Shown piece by piece: positions 11,301 to 23,437 of a stretch of 48,337 nt of DNA. Under the pieces are notes generated by a model, which had not been told where the DNA came from, did not search any database, and worked only from the letters and a program-made list of their open reading frames with translations. Numbering within the stretch: the first letter of the stretch is position 1; the number at the start of each line of letters is the position of its first letter. Source of the DNA: Chromera velia (taxonomy: Eukaryota; Sar; Chromeraceae); assembly GCA_018398765.1 (NCBI GenBank), contig JAHBMJ010000407.1, forward strand, positions 1 to 48,337. The letters are read 5' to 3'. The translations under genes were made by a program, and so were the position numbers.

Positions 11301-14300
11301 GGACTCAAGTTGACCTGCATGCAGAAAGAATGAATGAAAGAATGATTCAAGAATAGAAATCGCAAAGGACCTGAAGAATTAGACAGGTAACAAAGTGGGT
11401 GCTTTTCTGACTGCCTGGAGTCTTTTCCATTCAAGTGCATACGAAATACGAGTTCAGGAAATTGCGAGAGAGAAGAGACAGCTTGCAAGGGCAGGATCTG
11501 GTGATTCGATTGAGCATAGCTTTTCAGTCCAAGAAATCTGGCGGGGAGCGGAAAGGGCAGAAGGCTTTTTGGAGGGAGAAAGAGGAAACAAGAGACGAGA
11601 ACAAAACAAGTGGGAAGAAAGGCGTGGACACATGGGTAAACAGGTACTCATGCAGATTGATTCCATCCATCCATGCGTAATCTTCGCACATCTCGGATGT
11701 TTTCTCAGTAAACAAGCAAATCCATATGCACACACAGTGAATGCAGAAATCAGTTGAATGCCTGCCTGCCTGACCTCCAGGAGCCAAGGCTTGAGCTTGC
11801 TGTCGAGCAGGATGTCGAAGCCGAAGAGTTCGAAGCAGCAGTTGCTGCAAGAAGAGAGAGGGTGGAAGAGACTGTTCGACACAGCACTTTGAGAAACCAA
11901 GCGAGAGCGAGGCAGAGTGCGTGTCTCTCTTTGTTGTTCTTTTTGCTTCGCAAACAGACTTTTGGCCTTTTCTGTATGCCTTCGATTTCGATTTCCGTTT
12001 TTCTTCGAGAGTTTCGATCAAGCTTGGGAAGGAACGGGGGGTGAAGGACAGACACTTCGAAAAAAAGCAAGACGAAGAAAAAGGAAAGAAGAGAAGCAGG
12101 ACGGAAGCCAAGAAAGAAAGAAAGAAAGAAAGAAAGAAACCAAACAAGAGAAAAGCTGTTGGAGAATCTCAACGAGAGAGAAGAAATTAATTCCTTCTAA
12201 TCCATTCGCCCAACTCACTTGTAGGCACACAGCTCGTCGGTTCTCTGTTTGATGATGTGATCAACAGAAAAAAGAGACAGATTGATCAAATTCAAAATTC
12301 GCCCCCAGAGTGCCTCAACCTGCACAGTCACCCATACAGACCAGAAAGAAGAAAGGAAAGAGAAAACGAGGACATGTCGATCCATCGATGTTTTTTCACC
12401 AGCAGAAGAAGAGAAATGTAGTAGCACATCGGTCAGAGAGGCAAACACAAAGAAAGCAGTTTGATGCTCTCACTCACTTCCTGATCGACTGATGGGTGGA
12501 TTCAGAATCACAATAGACACCCGGCCTCTTTTTTAGAAAGCTTTAGTTTTTTTTCTTCGTGCCGCCATGCGCATGCAGCAACGGTCGTTCAATCGATCTG
12601 GTTGGCAGGCTGCACGTATGCATGAGTTCACGTGAGGTTGGAATGATGATCGACTTACGTCTTCCCCCTGCTCCTTCAAGTACACGTTCAGAGTTCCCAG
12701 AGACCATTTGTGCTCTGTCGGGTCGTACCCCTCTGCAACATGGACGTAAATTCATACTATAAATGCAACACTGCAACACGCTGACATCCCTTTGTAGGGG
12801 GGGAAGGAAAGGAAAAGAGGAGACACAGAGGAAGTAAACAAGGGAGAAAATGAGTGAGCGGACTACGCTGTATGTATGAGAGGTTAAGTTGAGGTCGAGC
12901 TTCTCGGAAACAAAGGAGAATCAGCTGCGGAACCTCTCGATCTCACCTTTGAAGGAACACACACTCCATTCAGCATGGTGGGATCTAGCGATCGAGGTTC
13001 CTTCCTTCCTGTCTCTCTCCTTCTTTCCAGACGGCCCACTCGGCCAGTCGATCAGCCAACAATCCAAAGAGAACAAGGGGTTCGCCAAAGCATCGGGTTG
13101 ATTCGTTCAAACTAGGGCAGAAAAATCGACCTGTGGTCCCCTCTGTGTAATATGCACTCACACCTCCACTTACCCACTGACCTGCGTTCTTATTGATCGA
13201 GTAGTTGGTCAGGTGTTTTATTTGGTTCTCAAGGTCCGCAGCATCGAACGGAGCACTGGCAAATCGGACGAGTCCTGCAGAGCAGAGCAGAGCAGAGCAG
13301 AGCGTGGTGGCAGAAAAAAGAAGAGGGCAGCGAGAGTTGTGTTCTTCTTCAGGTAGGTCGGGAAGGAGGGATGGAGGGAGGGACGAAAGGGGAGATGCAT
13401 GGGAAGCAGAATCCAACCCTCTGGGACAATTTTTTCTTCTGACAGACACAAAACCACAAGTAAGTCCCAACCCTGGATAAAAACAGACAGAGACGTATGT
13501 TCCAGACACACAAAAGAGAGACAGAGCCAGACAGAAAGAGGCGAAGACAGGAAGAGGGAAACCTAAAAAGACAGCAAGAGAGAAAAGTGAGACTGTCCCT
13601 CGATCAAGGGAGCCAACCGACGGACCGACAGACTGACTGACCATCCTTGAACACATACACGCTCAGAGGCGAGAAGGACGTGACGAGGACGTACAGTCTG
13701 AGGTCAAACTTCAGCCCGTTGATCAGATAGGGGTCTGGGATGTACCGTTGAACGATACATCTCTCCTCCGGGCTGGGGACTGCCTGGAATCTCCGACGAG
13801 CATCCAGGATGGTGATGCCCCTCCCTCTGCAAGAAGGAATTTAAATCCATGCGTTGGTGCCTGATATGTGTGCATCTGTATGCTCGAAACGCATTTGATG
13901 TTTCATCTCTGAAGTTGAATCCAAACCGTTGATTTCTCTGCGCCAGCATCAAAGTCAGTATGAGGGGGAAAGGGCCAAGTCTACGGAGACATGACTGGGT
14001 CGACGATCGATCGATCGGTCGGTCGGAAAGAAAAACAGTCAAGAGCGCAAAGACGGCAAGCAAGGAAAAATAAGGACGACTGGTCGATCAAGACTGAAGA
14101 GAAATGCTGAGAAACGGGCGAAAAGAACGAACGTCGACATCAAAGAGGCATCCTAAAATGGAGTCTGATAAATCCCGTACACGGACCGAGAGCTAGCACA
14201 TGGCTTGGCGATCCACAGGCTCCCAGAGGAGGATTCCGAGCTGAAATTGTGGTAGGCTTTCTTGAACGCCGAGTACTGTTCGGGAAGGATGAAGGTCTCT

Positions 14301-15287
14301 GGGATGATGTCCACGTTGGCCTTGCCGTACATTCTCTGGAGGGCTGTCAGGTTGGCACAGAGGCGGTCCTTTCTCGTGAGTTCGGACGAGCCAGGAAAAT
14401 GATTCACTCTGCATTTATCATGCATGTGGTTGTTTAATCACAGCACACACGCAGGCAGACGCGGATATAGAAAAGGAGAGGGCAGCCTGTCATGACATCC
14501 TGGCGTGTAGACGGGATGTTGTCAAAGCATATATATGCATTGGGAGTCTTCTCTCTTTGTTTGTGAATACGCTGTGGCGCGGTATTACCATCTCTCTACA
14601 CACAAACATCTTCAATTACCTGTCTTTTAGAACATGCGCAGATGTTCCTTGATATGACTGATCCGTCTGTCTGACTGTTTGGCAGTCTGGATACGTGTAC
14701 GCATGTCTGTTTGTATTAATGTGTATACGCATATATATGCATATGTATGGGACTGACTTTTGAAACATGTGCAATCGCTTGTAGACGTGATCCTGCACAG
14801 GGGAACCAGACCAGTACAGAGCCCATTGGTGCCCGCAGGTTCTCTCAAAACCTCTTTTCTGCAGGAGATCTACCACCGTTGTGCACTGAGTGTTCTCCAC
14901 CTTGAACATCAGTTTGAGAAATGTTTCGTCGTCTGACTGTGTTCTACGACTGCTGCTGCTGCTACTGCTGCTCGAAGACACGTTGGCGGTTTCCTTCTTT
15001 TGTCCATCCTCAGCATGAAGGCGGTAGAATGCTGTGGACGGTCGGTCGGTTGTGTCCAGGGTAAGCAATGCTTCCTGGTAGTCGTTCTGATTTGCATGTC
15101 CAGGGTAGTTTTTGTTCCTTGCAAGATCTTCTGCCGTACATCTGGCGAAGGTTTCTCTGACTCTGTTCGCCAACTCCATGCTTTGAAGAGGGCAAGAACA
15201 GAGAGGTCGCTGCGAAAGAAGCTTGAGTTTTGATCTCGACCCTGAAGCTTTTATGGATCGATTGATGGATGTGTAGATTTGGGACAA
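8384..15287 (-). CDS. TTLL: Tubulin tyrosine ligase-like protein (TTLL), probable polyglutamylase
   Basis: Exons, complement: 14758..15179, 14187..14408, 13642..13826, 13182..13274, 12659..12732, 12219..12319, 11775..11844, 10208..11314, 8384..9874. All eight junction phases agree, giving 1254 residues from the Met at 15179; an in-frame Met at 15287 would add 36. The TTL domain spans about residues 95-395: [20 protein letters not shown], the ATP-grasp KPCASSRGRGI across a junction, [32 protein letters not shown], and [23 protein letters not shown]. The family uses ATP to add amino acids, usually glutamate, to tubulin tails in axonemes and basal bodies. A charged exon (about 395-758) with a predicted coiled-coil stretch rich in Glu, Arg and Lys follows, then a Pro/His/Gln-rich tail (759-1254). 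A ten-Ser run lies near residue 85. Architecture resembles TTLL4/5-type enzymes; the exact class is inferred. Confidence 0.9.
12112..12138. repeat. GAAA tandem repeat in a TTLL intron
   Basis: Tandem AAGA units; on the gene strand they form a TTTC pyrimidine tract within the intron between exons 6 and 7. Confidence 0.8.
13281..13301. repeat. Short AGAGC tandem repeat in a TTLL intron
   Basis: About four perfect five-base units lie directly next to the acceptor of TTLL exon 4, on the intron side. Confidence 0.8.
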
Positions 15288-15955
15288 TTAAGCAAAGCTC
15301 GATCGGCCAATCAAACAACACGCGAGCTTATATCAAATACGAGGAATGGTCCGAATGGTTGACCATCAAAGGAAGGCTCAAAGACTGCGAACGATCCGAA
15401 ACACCTGGCAACCGTTCAGATGGCTTGGTGAGGACCGCTACGATGACAGGTATATATATAGTGCAATGGACTTGCTTGTTCAATAGCTCATGCAGTGGTC
15501 AAAAGTGATTATATCAAATATAATAACTTAATTATTAAAATATATTCGTATATATATATATATATATATACGTACGTATCGATATAGAATAATTAATATT
15601 ATATACGCGCATTTATGAAAACCAGTTTGTTCGCGCGCATTCGCGCGCGCGGGAAGGGCGAGAAAGAAGTTTGTGCGTCCTCAGAGAGGGCAGCTCGCAC
15701 TTCGTCAGAGAAAATCAAGCATAACTTAATATTATCCCGGGACCGTAATTCAATTGTATCTATGTTTGTCAGTAGTAGAAATGGTTTTGAAGTTTGAAGT
15801 GCAAGGCAAGAAATTTATGTGTCGTAATGAGATGTGTTATTGTATGTATGCGTGTATGGTGTGGAGTAATGTGCATAAATATATGGTGTAACGCGGACAT
15901 CAGATAACTGGCACGCAGGTCTAAGGCTCCGGCCCCGAACACAATATAATCCTGT
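15288..15955. other. Intergenic region between TTLL and the chromovirus
   Basis: No gene seen. It contains an AT-rich part with an uninterrupted TA run (about 15549-15570) and a CG-rich patch near 15632-15650. The TTLL promoter should lie at its left end, but no TATA box at a suitable minus-strand distance was convincing. Confidence 0.5.
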
Positions 15956-15960
15956 AATCC

Positions 15961-16238
15961 TATAGGCCAGACATGAGCAGTGGGCAGGCGACGGGCTCAA
16001 GGCGTGGCGGCGTGGCGGCGCGGCGGCGCTATGAGTGACGGCCTGTATAATTCTGACGTGGCCTGACGTCGGAATTGATCAGTCTGCCTGCATGCACGCT
16101 TGATTGATGTGGTAGCATCTGACTAATAAATTAACAGGACAACTCTCCTAGATCAGACTTTCTACGACACTTATAACTACTGAACTCGAATGTCCATCTT
16201 AGCTATTAGAGTTCAGAGAGCCCCGAATATAGCTAATA
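15961..16238 (+). repeat. 5' LTR of the chromovirus
   Basis: 278 bases, aligned without gaps to the 3' LTR. The LTR should begin TG and end CA, as the 3' copy does (TGTAGG...CTAACA); here it begins TA and ends TA, two transitions. It contains the intact target sequence ATTAACAG that was duplicated in the 3' copy. Confidence 0.93.
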
Positions 16239-16240
16239 AT

Positions 16241-16260
16241 TGGTTACTAGGGCCAGGTTC
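16241..16260 (+). promoter_or_regulatory. Primer binding site
   Basis: Two bases after the LTR, TGGTTACTAGGGCCAGGTTC resembles the complement of the 3' end of an initiator methionine tRNA (typically TGGTAGCAGAG...GGTTTCGA). It is degenerate at several positions. Its place directly after the LTR supports the call. Confidence 0.7.
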
Positions 16261-16459
16261 CGAACAGGTTTTGATTCTCTCAGTGTCTTCAGATTGAGTT
16301 TTCTCAATAGAACCCGTTCCCGTTCCATTGACTTCTGAGTAGGTCGAAAATGCCTTGCAAAACCTTTAGCAGGGCTTCACGACACTGCAGCAAGGCTTTG
16401 CAGCTTTGCAGGAGAGTAACCAGCAGATCCAGTAGATTCTTTCAGGTGTGGTCGCAGCT

Positions 16460-17319
16460 TAATCTATCGCTGCTCCACAGCCTGTCTTTCCAGCTGAAGG
16501 TGCACTTCCTCTTGCTGCACCTCAGGGCCCTAAAGTTGAAGAATGCAAGCAGGTGCTTCGCATCACTCTGGTGAAGCTGGAGACGTTTACTGGACGCCGT
16601 AACCAAACGGAGAGGTTCATCACGGACACTGATAACTACTTTATCAACGCTCAAGTCCCTCATCATCGTCAACTGGGAATCGCTAAGACTTTTCTGTCTG
16701 CAGCCTTGAAGAACTGGTTTGACTTGAGGGTGAAGCGTGGACAGGGTTTTGCGGACTGGCCAGCACTGCATGAAGTGCTGAGAGGGAGGTACAAGGAAAA
16801 GCATGAGCGGAGGAAGGCGAGGAGGAAGGTTCTCACCCTCATATACAAAGGTCCGTCACTGACTACAACGAGGATTTCTCTACACTTGCTCTGAAGATCC
16901 TAGGAGCCAATGAGTTGGATTTGGTTGATGATTACATTGAGGGATTGCCTCCTGTCATCAGATACGAGACGGACCGAGTAGAACCCATCACTTTGGAGGA
17001 AGTGATGGAGAAGGCCCTTGACAATGAGCTCTGGCTACAGGATGTCAGCTCTCATAAGGGCCAGTGGGGGCGGAGAAACATGCCCACGCCTATAGCATTG
17101 GAGCCGATCAACCCGATAGGACCGGTGCCAATGGAATTGTGTGGGTTTGGTGCTCCTCGGAGGCCTACGGGGTTGCCACCACATCACCCCGCGATTTCGC
17201 AGGCAGTGTGGGACAACAGACGGAGACTGCATCATTGTTTGCTGTGTGAAGAACTGGACTATCAGGTCAGCCAGTGCGGCAACGGACCCCAGTTGCCCCC
17301 ACACATACAAACCATCTGA
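16460..17319 (+). pseudogene. Chromovirus Gag
   Basis: The capsid-like region is first read in the frame holding VKLETFTGRRNQTERFITDT and NWFDLRVKRGQGFADWPALH. Near 16845 it shifts frame and continues with DYNEDFSTLALKILGANELD and LVDDYIEGLPPVIRYETD. The C-terminal part has a remnant knuckle, CLLCEELDYQVSQC, where the expected His is replaced. No intact start codon in this frame was obvious. Confidence 0.8.
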
Positions 17320-17436
17320 ACGTCCCAGACCAGATCTTTCCAGTCCCTCCGGCAGCCTCCGGGTTACCCCTGGCAAGCATCAACCCCCTACCCATCTCCG
17401 CATCCTTTCGCCAGTCAGGGGGCCCAGTCGTCGGGA

Positions 17437-18261
17437 GTGGGAGGCAGGTCTGGTCGGCGAGGTGACAGTCTGGGGTCACCAATGTCGCCTGGAAGGAGAG
17501 GTGAGGGACGTGCACAGTCTCCATCGTTCGGTGGATTTCTTCAGCCTCGGAGGCGTAGATTACCAGCGCGCATAACTGGATCCAAACGGATAGCCGGGGT
17601 GAGGACGATTAGATACCAAAGCCCAAATGACGACATCGTGGTCGAAGGAGACCAAGAGGTACGTAGTGTAGTTGAGGAGGGAGATAGACAAAAGAGACAG
17701 AATAGATGGAATGAGATAGATGAGGATGATGAGGATTCGTTTGAGACTGGTTTTGTCTATCATGGCATGGTCGTGGGTGCTCCAGTCAGAGTCTTATATG
17801 ACATTGGAGCTGATAATATTTTCATCGATAGCAAGTTTGCACACCATCGGCAGTTGCATGTTTGCAAGTTTGGTACTCCTCTTAACTGCCGGATCGCTGT
17901 GAAGGAGCCGAGGAAACGAAAGGTCAGTGAGTATGCATCTGCTGTGCCCCTCCAAATTCAGAAGTATCAGGAGACAGTCGGTGCATTGCTTGCTGATCTG
18001 GATGGCTACGACATTATCCTTGGACGGAAATGGAGTGATATCTATCAACCTGAAATCAGCCACTCGTCTCGTTCTCTTCGCTTCTTCTTTAACGGTAAGG
18101 AAGTGAATCTCCGGGGGGGTACGTGTGTAGAAAATAGACCTTGCCCTCCCATTATGTCACATTTGCATGCAGGCCAAGCAAGCGATCAAGAGAGGTACCG
18201 TCTGTTATCTCGTGCGATTGGAGACGGCACGCCGGCCTGCCTGCGACGTCTGTATGACTGA
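17437..18261 (+). pseudogene. Chromovirus aspartic protease region
   Basis: An open frame of 274 codons. The protease core is PVRVLYDIGADNIFIDSKF followed by LADLDGYDIILGRKW, matching the retropepsin pair D-[ST]-G-A and ILG-W/D. The catalytic triad reads D-I-G instead of D-T/S-G, a single C-to-T change that should impair activity. The N-terminal half is charged and low in complexity, probably the linker from Gag. Confidence 0.8.
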
Positions 18262-18279
18262 AGTGAGTAAGGGAAAGGG

Positions 18280-20084
18280 AAAGGGGAGAATGAATGATGG
18301 GGGGATTTTGGGTTCTGATTTTCTATCTTCTCTTCCGTCTGATCATCCTACTCAGTCGGCCTTTGACTTGTCAGATGTGCGTGAATTTCTCTCTCGACCG
18401 AATGTTGAGGTTGCACTTGATGTAAAAGAAATTGTAGCTGATTATGCGACTCTCTTTCCCGATCGATTGAAAGAGTTGCCTCCCTCAAGCTAGGGGACCT
18501 GATTTGGATTTCAAAATTGAGCTTGAGCCAGGTCATTCTCCTCCCGCCCCCCCGCCTTATCGTTTGTCAATCGGAGAGTTAGATAAACTGAGAAGGCAGA
18601 TAGATGCATATCTTTAGCAAGGATTCATCCGTCCGTCAGCGTCTTCATATGCTGCTCCGATCTTTTTTGTCCAGAAAAAAGATGGCACCATGCGTATGTG
18701 CTGTGACTATACTGGACTGAATAAAATAACGATCAAAGATAAATATTCTCTCCCTCACCCTCAGGAATTGATTGATCGTCTGCATGGGGCACGCTTTTTC
18801 ACGACGCTGCATTTATGTCAGTATTACCATCAGATGAGAATGAGGGAGGAGGATATCCCGAAGATAGCTTTCATGACTCGTTATGGTTCCTTTGAGTGGC
18901 TGGTCGTCTCTTTTGGGTTGACAAACACGCCACCGCAGAGAATGAAAGTGATTCAGTATGTTTTTCATTCATGCCTTGATCGTTTTGTGTCTATCTTTCT
19001 TGATAACATTCTCATCTATTCATGTACTAGAGAGGAACACAAAAAACATATACGGATTATGTTGGGGTTGCTCGGTAAGAATAGTATGAAGGCAAAGCTC
19101 TCTAAATGTCATTTCATGCAGACTGAAGTCGTTTTTCTGGGACTGAAGATTTCGCGGACGGGGGTGCATCCAGAGAGGAGTAAGACTAAACAAGTCAGTA
19201 AGTGGCCCACCCCCAAGAGCAAGAACGATGTGCTTTCTTTCCTTGGTTTTGTAAATTGGGTGAGACGTTTTGTGCCTCGCTTCAGCAAAAAGGCAGGTTC
19301 TCTGTATGCATTGCTGAGGGGAGATAAATCGTTTGAGTGGGGAAAGAAAGAAGAAGAAAGCTTTGAGGCAGTAAAGAAAGCAGTGAGGAATACAGTAGAG
19401 CTGTACATCCTTGATTCTGCACGTCCATTTGAAATCTTTGTGGATGCGTATGAATCGACAGAGATGCTTGCTGCCGCACTCATACAAAAAGATCTTAAGA
19501 TTGGATGGCTCCGTCTGTGTGCATTTGCTTTACGCAGAATGTCACGGGCAGAATTGAAGTATCCCATCAGAGACAAAGAATTTCTTACATATGTGTTTGC
19601 TGTGAAATCGTGGAGACCATATGTCAGTCATACAACCAAGGTGTGGTCCGATCATAAATCTCTCAAGTATATCAATGTGTCTGCTGACCGCACCCTGATG
19701 TCTCCACGTATGCGCAGATTCGTTTCGATGTTCGACAAGTTGGGGATCACTCCCAGGTATGTGCCCGGTGTAAGAAACAGAGTGGCAGATACACTGAGCA
19801 GACACCCGGCGGTGACCACCCATGAGTCAACAGAAGAAGAGAAAGAAAGAAAAGAAATCTGCCAGTTCTTGTTGCTAGAATCAAGAGTGCAGCCGGATGA
19901 GGAGTTGTTAGAGAGGATAAGGAAAGGCTATGAAGAAGAGAAGTTCTGGACAGAAGTGAAGGAAGTGATGGAGAACCCTGATAGAGAGGTGCCTCGACAC
20001 TTGCGGCTGATTGTCCCTTATTTTCAGATAGAGGATGGATTGTTTTATTTCAACAATCGGCTGGCTGTCCCTACAGAGAGACTA
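18280..20084 (+). pseudogene. Chromovirus reverse transcriptase and RNase H
   Basis: After a frameshift and stop near 18490 and a TAG at about 18615, a long frame covers RT and RNase H. Visible motifs: FFVQKKDGTMRMCCDYTGLN, then the motif A region with Asp replaced by His (TLHLCQYYHQMRM), YGSFEWLVVSFGLTNTPP, and motif C as FLDN instead of xxDD. The RNase H domain begins at PFEIFVDAYESTEMLAAALI, and the tether VPGVRNRVADTLSRHP follows. Two of the three polymerase aspartates are lost, so this copy cannot polymerise. Confidence 0.9.
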
Positions 20085-21190
20085 CAAAGGAATATGAGCA
20101 TCACGACACGGCTGCAGGGGGTCACTTGGGGGCAGAGAAGACATATTTGAAATTGGCAGGAAGTTTCTACTGGCCTCATATGTATGTTTCTGTCCAGCAG
20201 TATGTCAGAAAGTGCGATGCATGTCAGAGAGCAAAGAGGCCGACTGAGAAACCATATGGATTACTCCAACCTCTCTCTATCCCGGAATTTTCTTTTCAGT
20301 CAATCTCTTTAGATTTTGTGTTTGGTTTACCGAGGGTGATGTTCAAAGGAGAATGGGTTGATAGAATTCTCTCTGTGATTGACCGTCTATCAAAAAACCC
20401 TACCTTCACTGCAGTCTCCTCGGAAATCACCGCCGAGAGAACTGCAGAGGTGGTCTACGAGCGAGTCGTGTGTGAGCACGGAATGCCACAGTCAGTCGTG
20501 AGTGATCATGATCCTCGTTTTTTGTCGGCATTCTGGAAGGAATTGGCTCGTTTATGGGGAACGAAGCTGAATATGAGCACAAGAGGACACCCACAGTTAG
20601 ACGGATAGAAAGAGAAAGACAATCAGACAATTGAACAGATGTTGCGTTGTTTTGTGAAAGAGCATCAGACAGACTGGCCGAGGTGGTTGTGTTCATGTCA
20701 ATTTGCATATCATAATTCTGTGTATCCAGCCACAGGCATGTCTCCTTTTTCTTTCTTATACGGCTGTGACCCCATCCGTTTGCCTTCAGTCTCCGTGCGC
20801 TCGAAGTCATTCTGTCCGCCAGCAGCAGATTTTGCAGACCGCAGAGAGGCAGAAATCATGAAAGCAAAGGAGAAACTTGAACGAGCAAGAGAGCAAGCAG
20901 CTCGTTAAGTAGACCTACATAGAAAAGAAGTCTCATTTGCTCCAGGGGATTTCTTGCTTGTGCGCAATGCATACTTTAAGGGAAGTAAGAAGCTAAGCGG
21001 GAAGCTTGAGCTTGTATTTTATGGACCGTTTGAGGTAGAAGAGAAAATAGGGAGCAATGCGTATAAGCTGATTTTCCCTATAGGGGTAAGGGGCCACAAT
21101 GTCATCAATGTTTCTTTCCTCAAGAAGTACGAGAGAGAAAAGGATGACCCTCCTCCTGCCATCAGATTGCCTGCATCAGAAGAGGTCGAG
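20085..21190 (+). pseudogene. Chromovirus integrase
   Basis: The frame changes near 20090. The zinc-binding HHCC region is EHHDTAAGGHLG with CDACQRAK. The core shows SLDFVFGLP (first Asp) and VVSDHDPRFLSAFW (second Asp). The third position reads DG-TAG-KEKDNQTIEQ, where the family has a glutamate-containing TERxNQ segment; the TAG sits where most relatives have Gln, and the expected Glu appears as Lys-Glu. A further TAA occurs at about 20906. Confidence 0.88.
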
Positions 21191-21192
21191 TA

Positions 21193-21380
21193 CGAAATGA
21201 AAGAGATTCTCAATCACAGAAAGATAGATAAGCAGGCACACTTTCTGGTATGATGGGAAGGAGAGAGTAAAGAAAATGCATTCTGGGAGCCTACCGTAAA
21301 TCTGACACACGCCAAAGAAGCACTACACACATTCAAAGAAAAGAAAAGGCAAGAAAAGAAAGAAGCAACGGGCAGGTGTA
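21193..21380 (+). pseudogene. Chromodomain at the end of Pol
   Basis: YEMKEILNHRKIDKQAHFLV, an in-frame TGA, then WEGESKENAFWEPTVNL matches the chromodomain pattern (V-xx-IL-xxR...YLVKWxGY...TWEP). In chromoviruses this domain guides integration to modified chromatin (family knowledge). The TGA falls on the residue before the conserved Trp. Confidence 0.8.
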
Positions 21381-21665
21381 GGATGGAGTTGAGGAACAGA
21401 GAGGTGAAGTCAGTGTGGGCAGAAGTGATAGGCCTGTGGAGTGGTATGCGTGCTTGTGAGTGTAGGATGGATGAAGGAGATTAGGTAAATGAATTGTGTA
21501 TGACATTATCCTGCGATCTTGCATGTGTGTGTATACAGTTTAATGTACTTATCCATGCAGAATGAGGTGTGTGATGAGCGATGGTTCGAGGGGGCTGTAG
21601 GAGAGGGAACCTATAGAAAAAGAGCAGAAGCCAAGCGAGGTCGTCGGCTCTGAGCAGCGGGCAGG

Positions 21666-21842
21666 TGTAGGCCGGACATGAGCAGAGGGCAGGCGACGGG
21701 CTCAAGGCGTGGCAGCGTGGCGGCGCAGTGGTGCTATGAGTGACGGCCTGTATAATTTTGACGTGGCCTGACATCGGAATTGATCAGTTTGCCTGCATGC
21801 ACGCTTGATTGATGTGGTAGCATCTGACTGATAAATTAACAG
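21666..21842 (+). repeat. 3' LTR, left part
   Basis: Aligns to the first 177 bases of the 5' LTR and begins with the canonical TG. It ends with ATTAACAG, the left copy of the 8-bp duplication made by the nested transposon. Confidence 0.93.
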
Positions 21843-21896
21843 TAAGGCTAAAAAAAGGTACATAAAGTGCTGGTACTGGTGCAAAAACAAGTTTGC

Positions 21897-22088
21897 ACCT
21901 TAAATCAGGTGCAAAACAGGTGCAAAATAAGGTGCACCGTTTACCATATGACAGCTACGTTTCTACGGTTGATTTTTAGTGTTTCTAGCGGCCAAAAGGC
22001 ACCTCATTCAGCACCTAAAAGCTTTCTATGATGCAGCATAGCTACACAAACTTTTACTGTGCAAAACCACATAAAATGTCACTAGAAA
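21897..22088 (+). repeat. Direct repeat, copy 1, in the hAT-like element
   Basis: About 190 bases, starting with ACCTTAAATCAGGTGC, repeated at 23437-23629 with about ten substitutions and no gaps. It contains three copies of GGTGCA-type subterminal motifs, so the second copy may be the end of another transposon of the same family. Confidence 0.9.
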
Positions 22089-22264
22089 TGATGATGATGA
22101 TGTATGGGGTTAAAGCCGGTGAACCATATAGACTTTGGCTAACCTAGAGCCTCTGAGCGTCATACATAGAGTTAAACTTTCGACTTAGGCCCCACTGGGG
22201 TAAATTGAATCGGTGGGAGCCTGACAGGGATGGGGCTCCACCTCTAAGCAAACAGGCTTTTGCT

Positions 22265-22565
22265 TCATCTGGTAGTTCTCTTACAGGCTGAGTTACAACA
22301 CGCTCTCTATCCCACCCTTGAGACGATCGAGGACTGGCTGCATTTCGCCCGGAAGAGGGTCCCCATGACCGATCAAAACGCCAGATTTACGGCCAGAACA
22401 GCACTGGCACGCCCAAGCGGAGGAGGAAACGAGAAGGAAAGGGAAAAAACAAATAACTCAGGGGGAACAGAAAGGACGGAGACAGACTCCTCTGTTTCTG
22501 TGTCTTTTTTTTCCCCCAAGGGTCATGGGCCAGTGAGATTCCTTCTGTCACTTCGTGTCAGTTAG
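22265..22565 (+). pseudogene. Captured gene fragment (plus strand), unrecognised
   Basis: After a TTACAG acceptor-like site an open frame reads AELQHALYPTLETIEDWLHF and ARKRVPMTDQNARFTARTAL, followed by a low-complexity Gly/Glu/Thr stretch. The first 55 residues look like genuine helical protein; I do not know the family. It lies between the two direct repeats, so it may be host coding DNA picked up by the transposon. Confidence 0.35.
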
Positions 22566-23228
22566 AGGTCTGTCAGATGACCTCTAAAGAAAATCACCCG
22601 AGGTGGAACGGGAGGAGACAGAAAGAGAAAAAGATCAGAACTTCCAATCTCCTTTGATTCCCTATCTTTTCTGCCGAAGACGTACAAGCAAAGGTTTCTC
22701 TCTTAGTTCAGTTCCTGCAGTTCGGTCAGTTCAGTCAGTTCAGTTGGTTCGGTCGGTTCATCCCTGAGGCACGACTTATTTTCCAGGGGAGTGAAATTGC
22801 GAGTAATAAGCATGATAAAGAAATTTAAAAAGGGGAGAAAAAGAGAGAAGAACGGAGAAGCTGCACGTAGCATACACCCCGCTTGCAGACCCGCTTGTGA
22901 ACCGCACGAGCATGAGTGCCCCGCGCGCCCCCCCATACCCGTGCAGGCTTGAGCCCGTCACCTCCCACCGCCTCCCGCACTCACGCGAGGGATGCCATCC
23001 GAGCCCCGTACCCTGGGCCTCATGGGGTCGTCCGTCTCGCGTTTCCCCCCCATATGCTTTTCGCTTACCCCCCAATTGATTCCGTTCCGCCCTTCTTTGT
23101 TCCTCAATCAATCAATCAATCGGATGAAACACACTCGGACAGACATAATGAAATATTCCCCTCAAAAACAAGTACGGTCGTCAAGAATGAACAACGACGG
23201 GGAAAAAGTGAGAAGAAGTGAGGGAAAA

Positions 23229-23229
<1 letters not shown>

Positions 23230-23262
<33 letters not shown>

Positions 23263-23310
23263 AAAAAAGAAAGGAAGAAAGAAAGAAAGAAAGGAAGAAA
23301 AGAGAAAGAA
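23230..23310. repeat. GAAA-type microsatellite
   Basis: About 80 bases of AAGA units with a few AAGG interruptions. Confidence 0.95.
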
Positions 23311-23343
23311 GGACAGACTGAGGGAACACACACAGCTACTTAC

Positions 23344-23437
23344 GAAGGCAATCGGAGATCGCCCGTGCGCCTGCAACAGGGTGCTTTTTGAGGAGAAGTG
23401 TGAAGATCTCCCTCAGTTTCTTCTCATTTTCGCTCAT
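23344..23437 (-). pseudogene. Captured first exon (minus strand), unrecognised
   Basis: On the minus strand an ATG opens MSENEKKLREIFTLLLKKHP followed by VAGARAISDCL, then a perfect GTAAGT donor. This looks like a real first coding exon. Its 5' edge touches the start of the second direct repeat, so its promoter is missing. The following intron holds the GAAA microsatellite. No convincing second exon was found. Confidence 0.4.

Noticed and set aside
22776-23111. GC-rich ORFs in both strands within the hAT-like element
   Set aside because: Overlapping open frames are expected in GC-rich sequence; none has a motif or splice partner.
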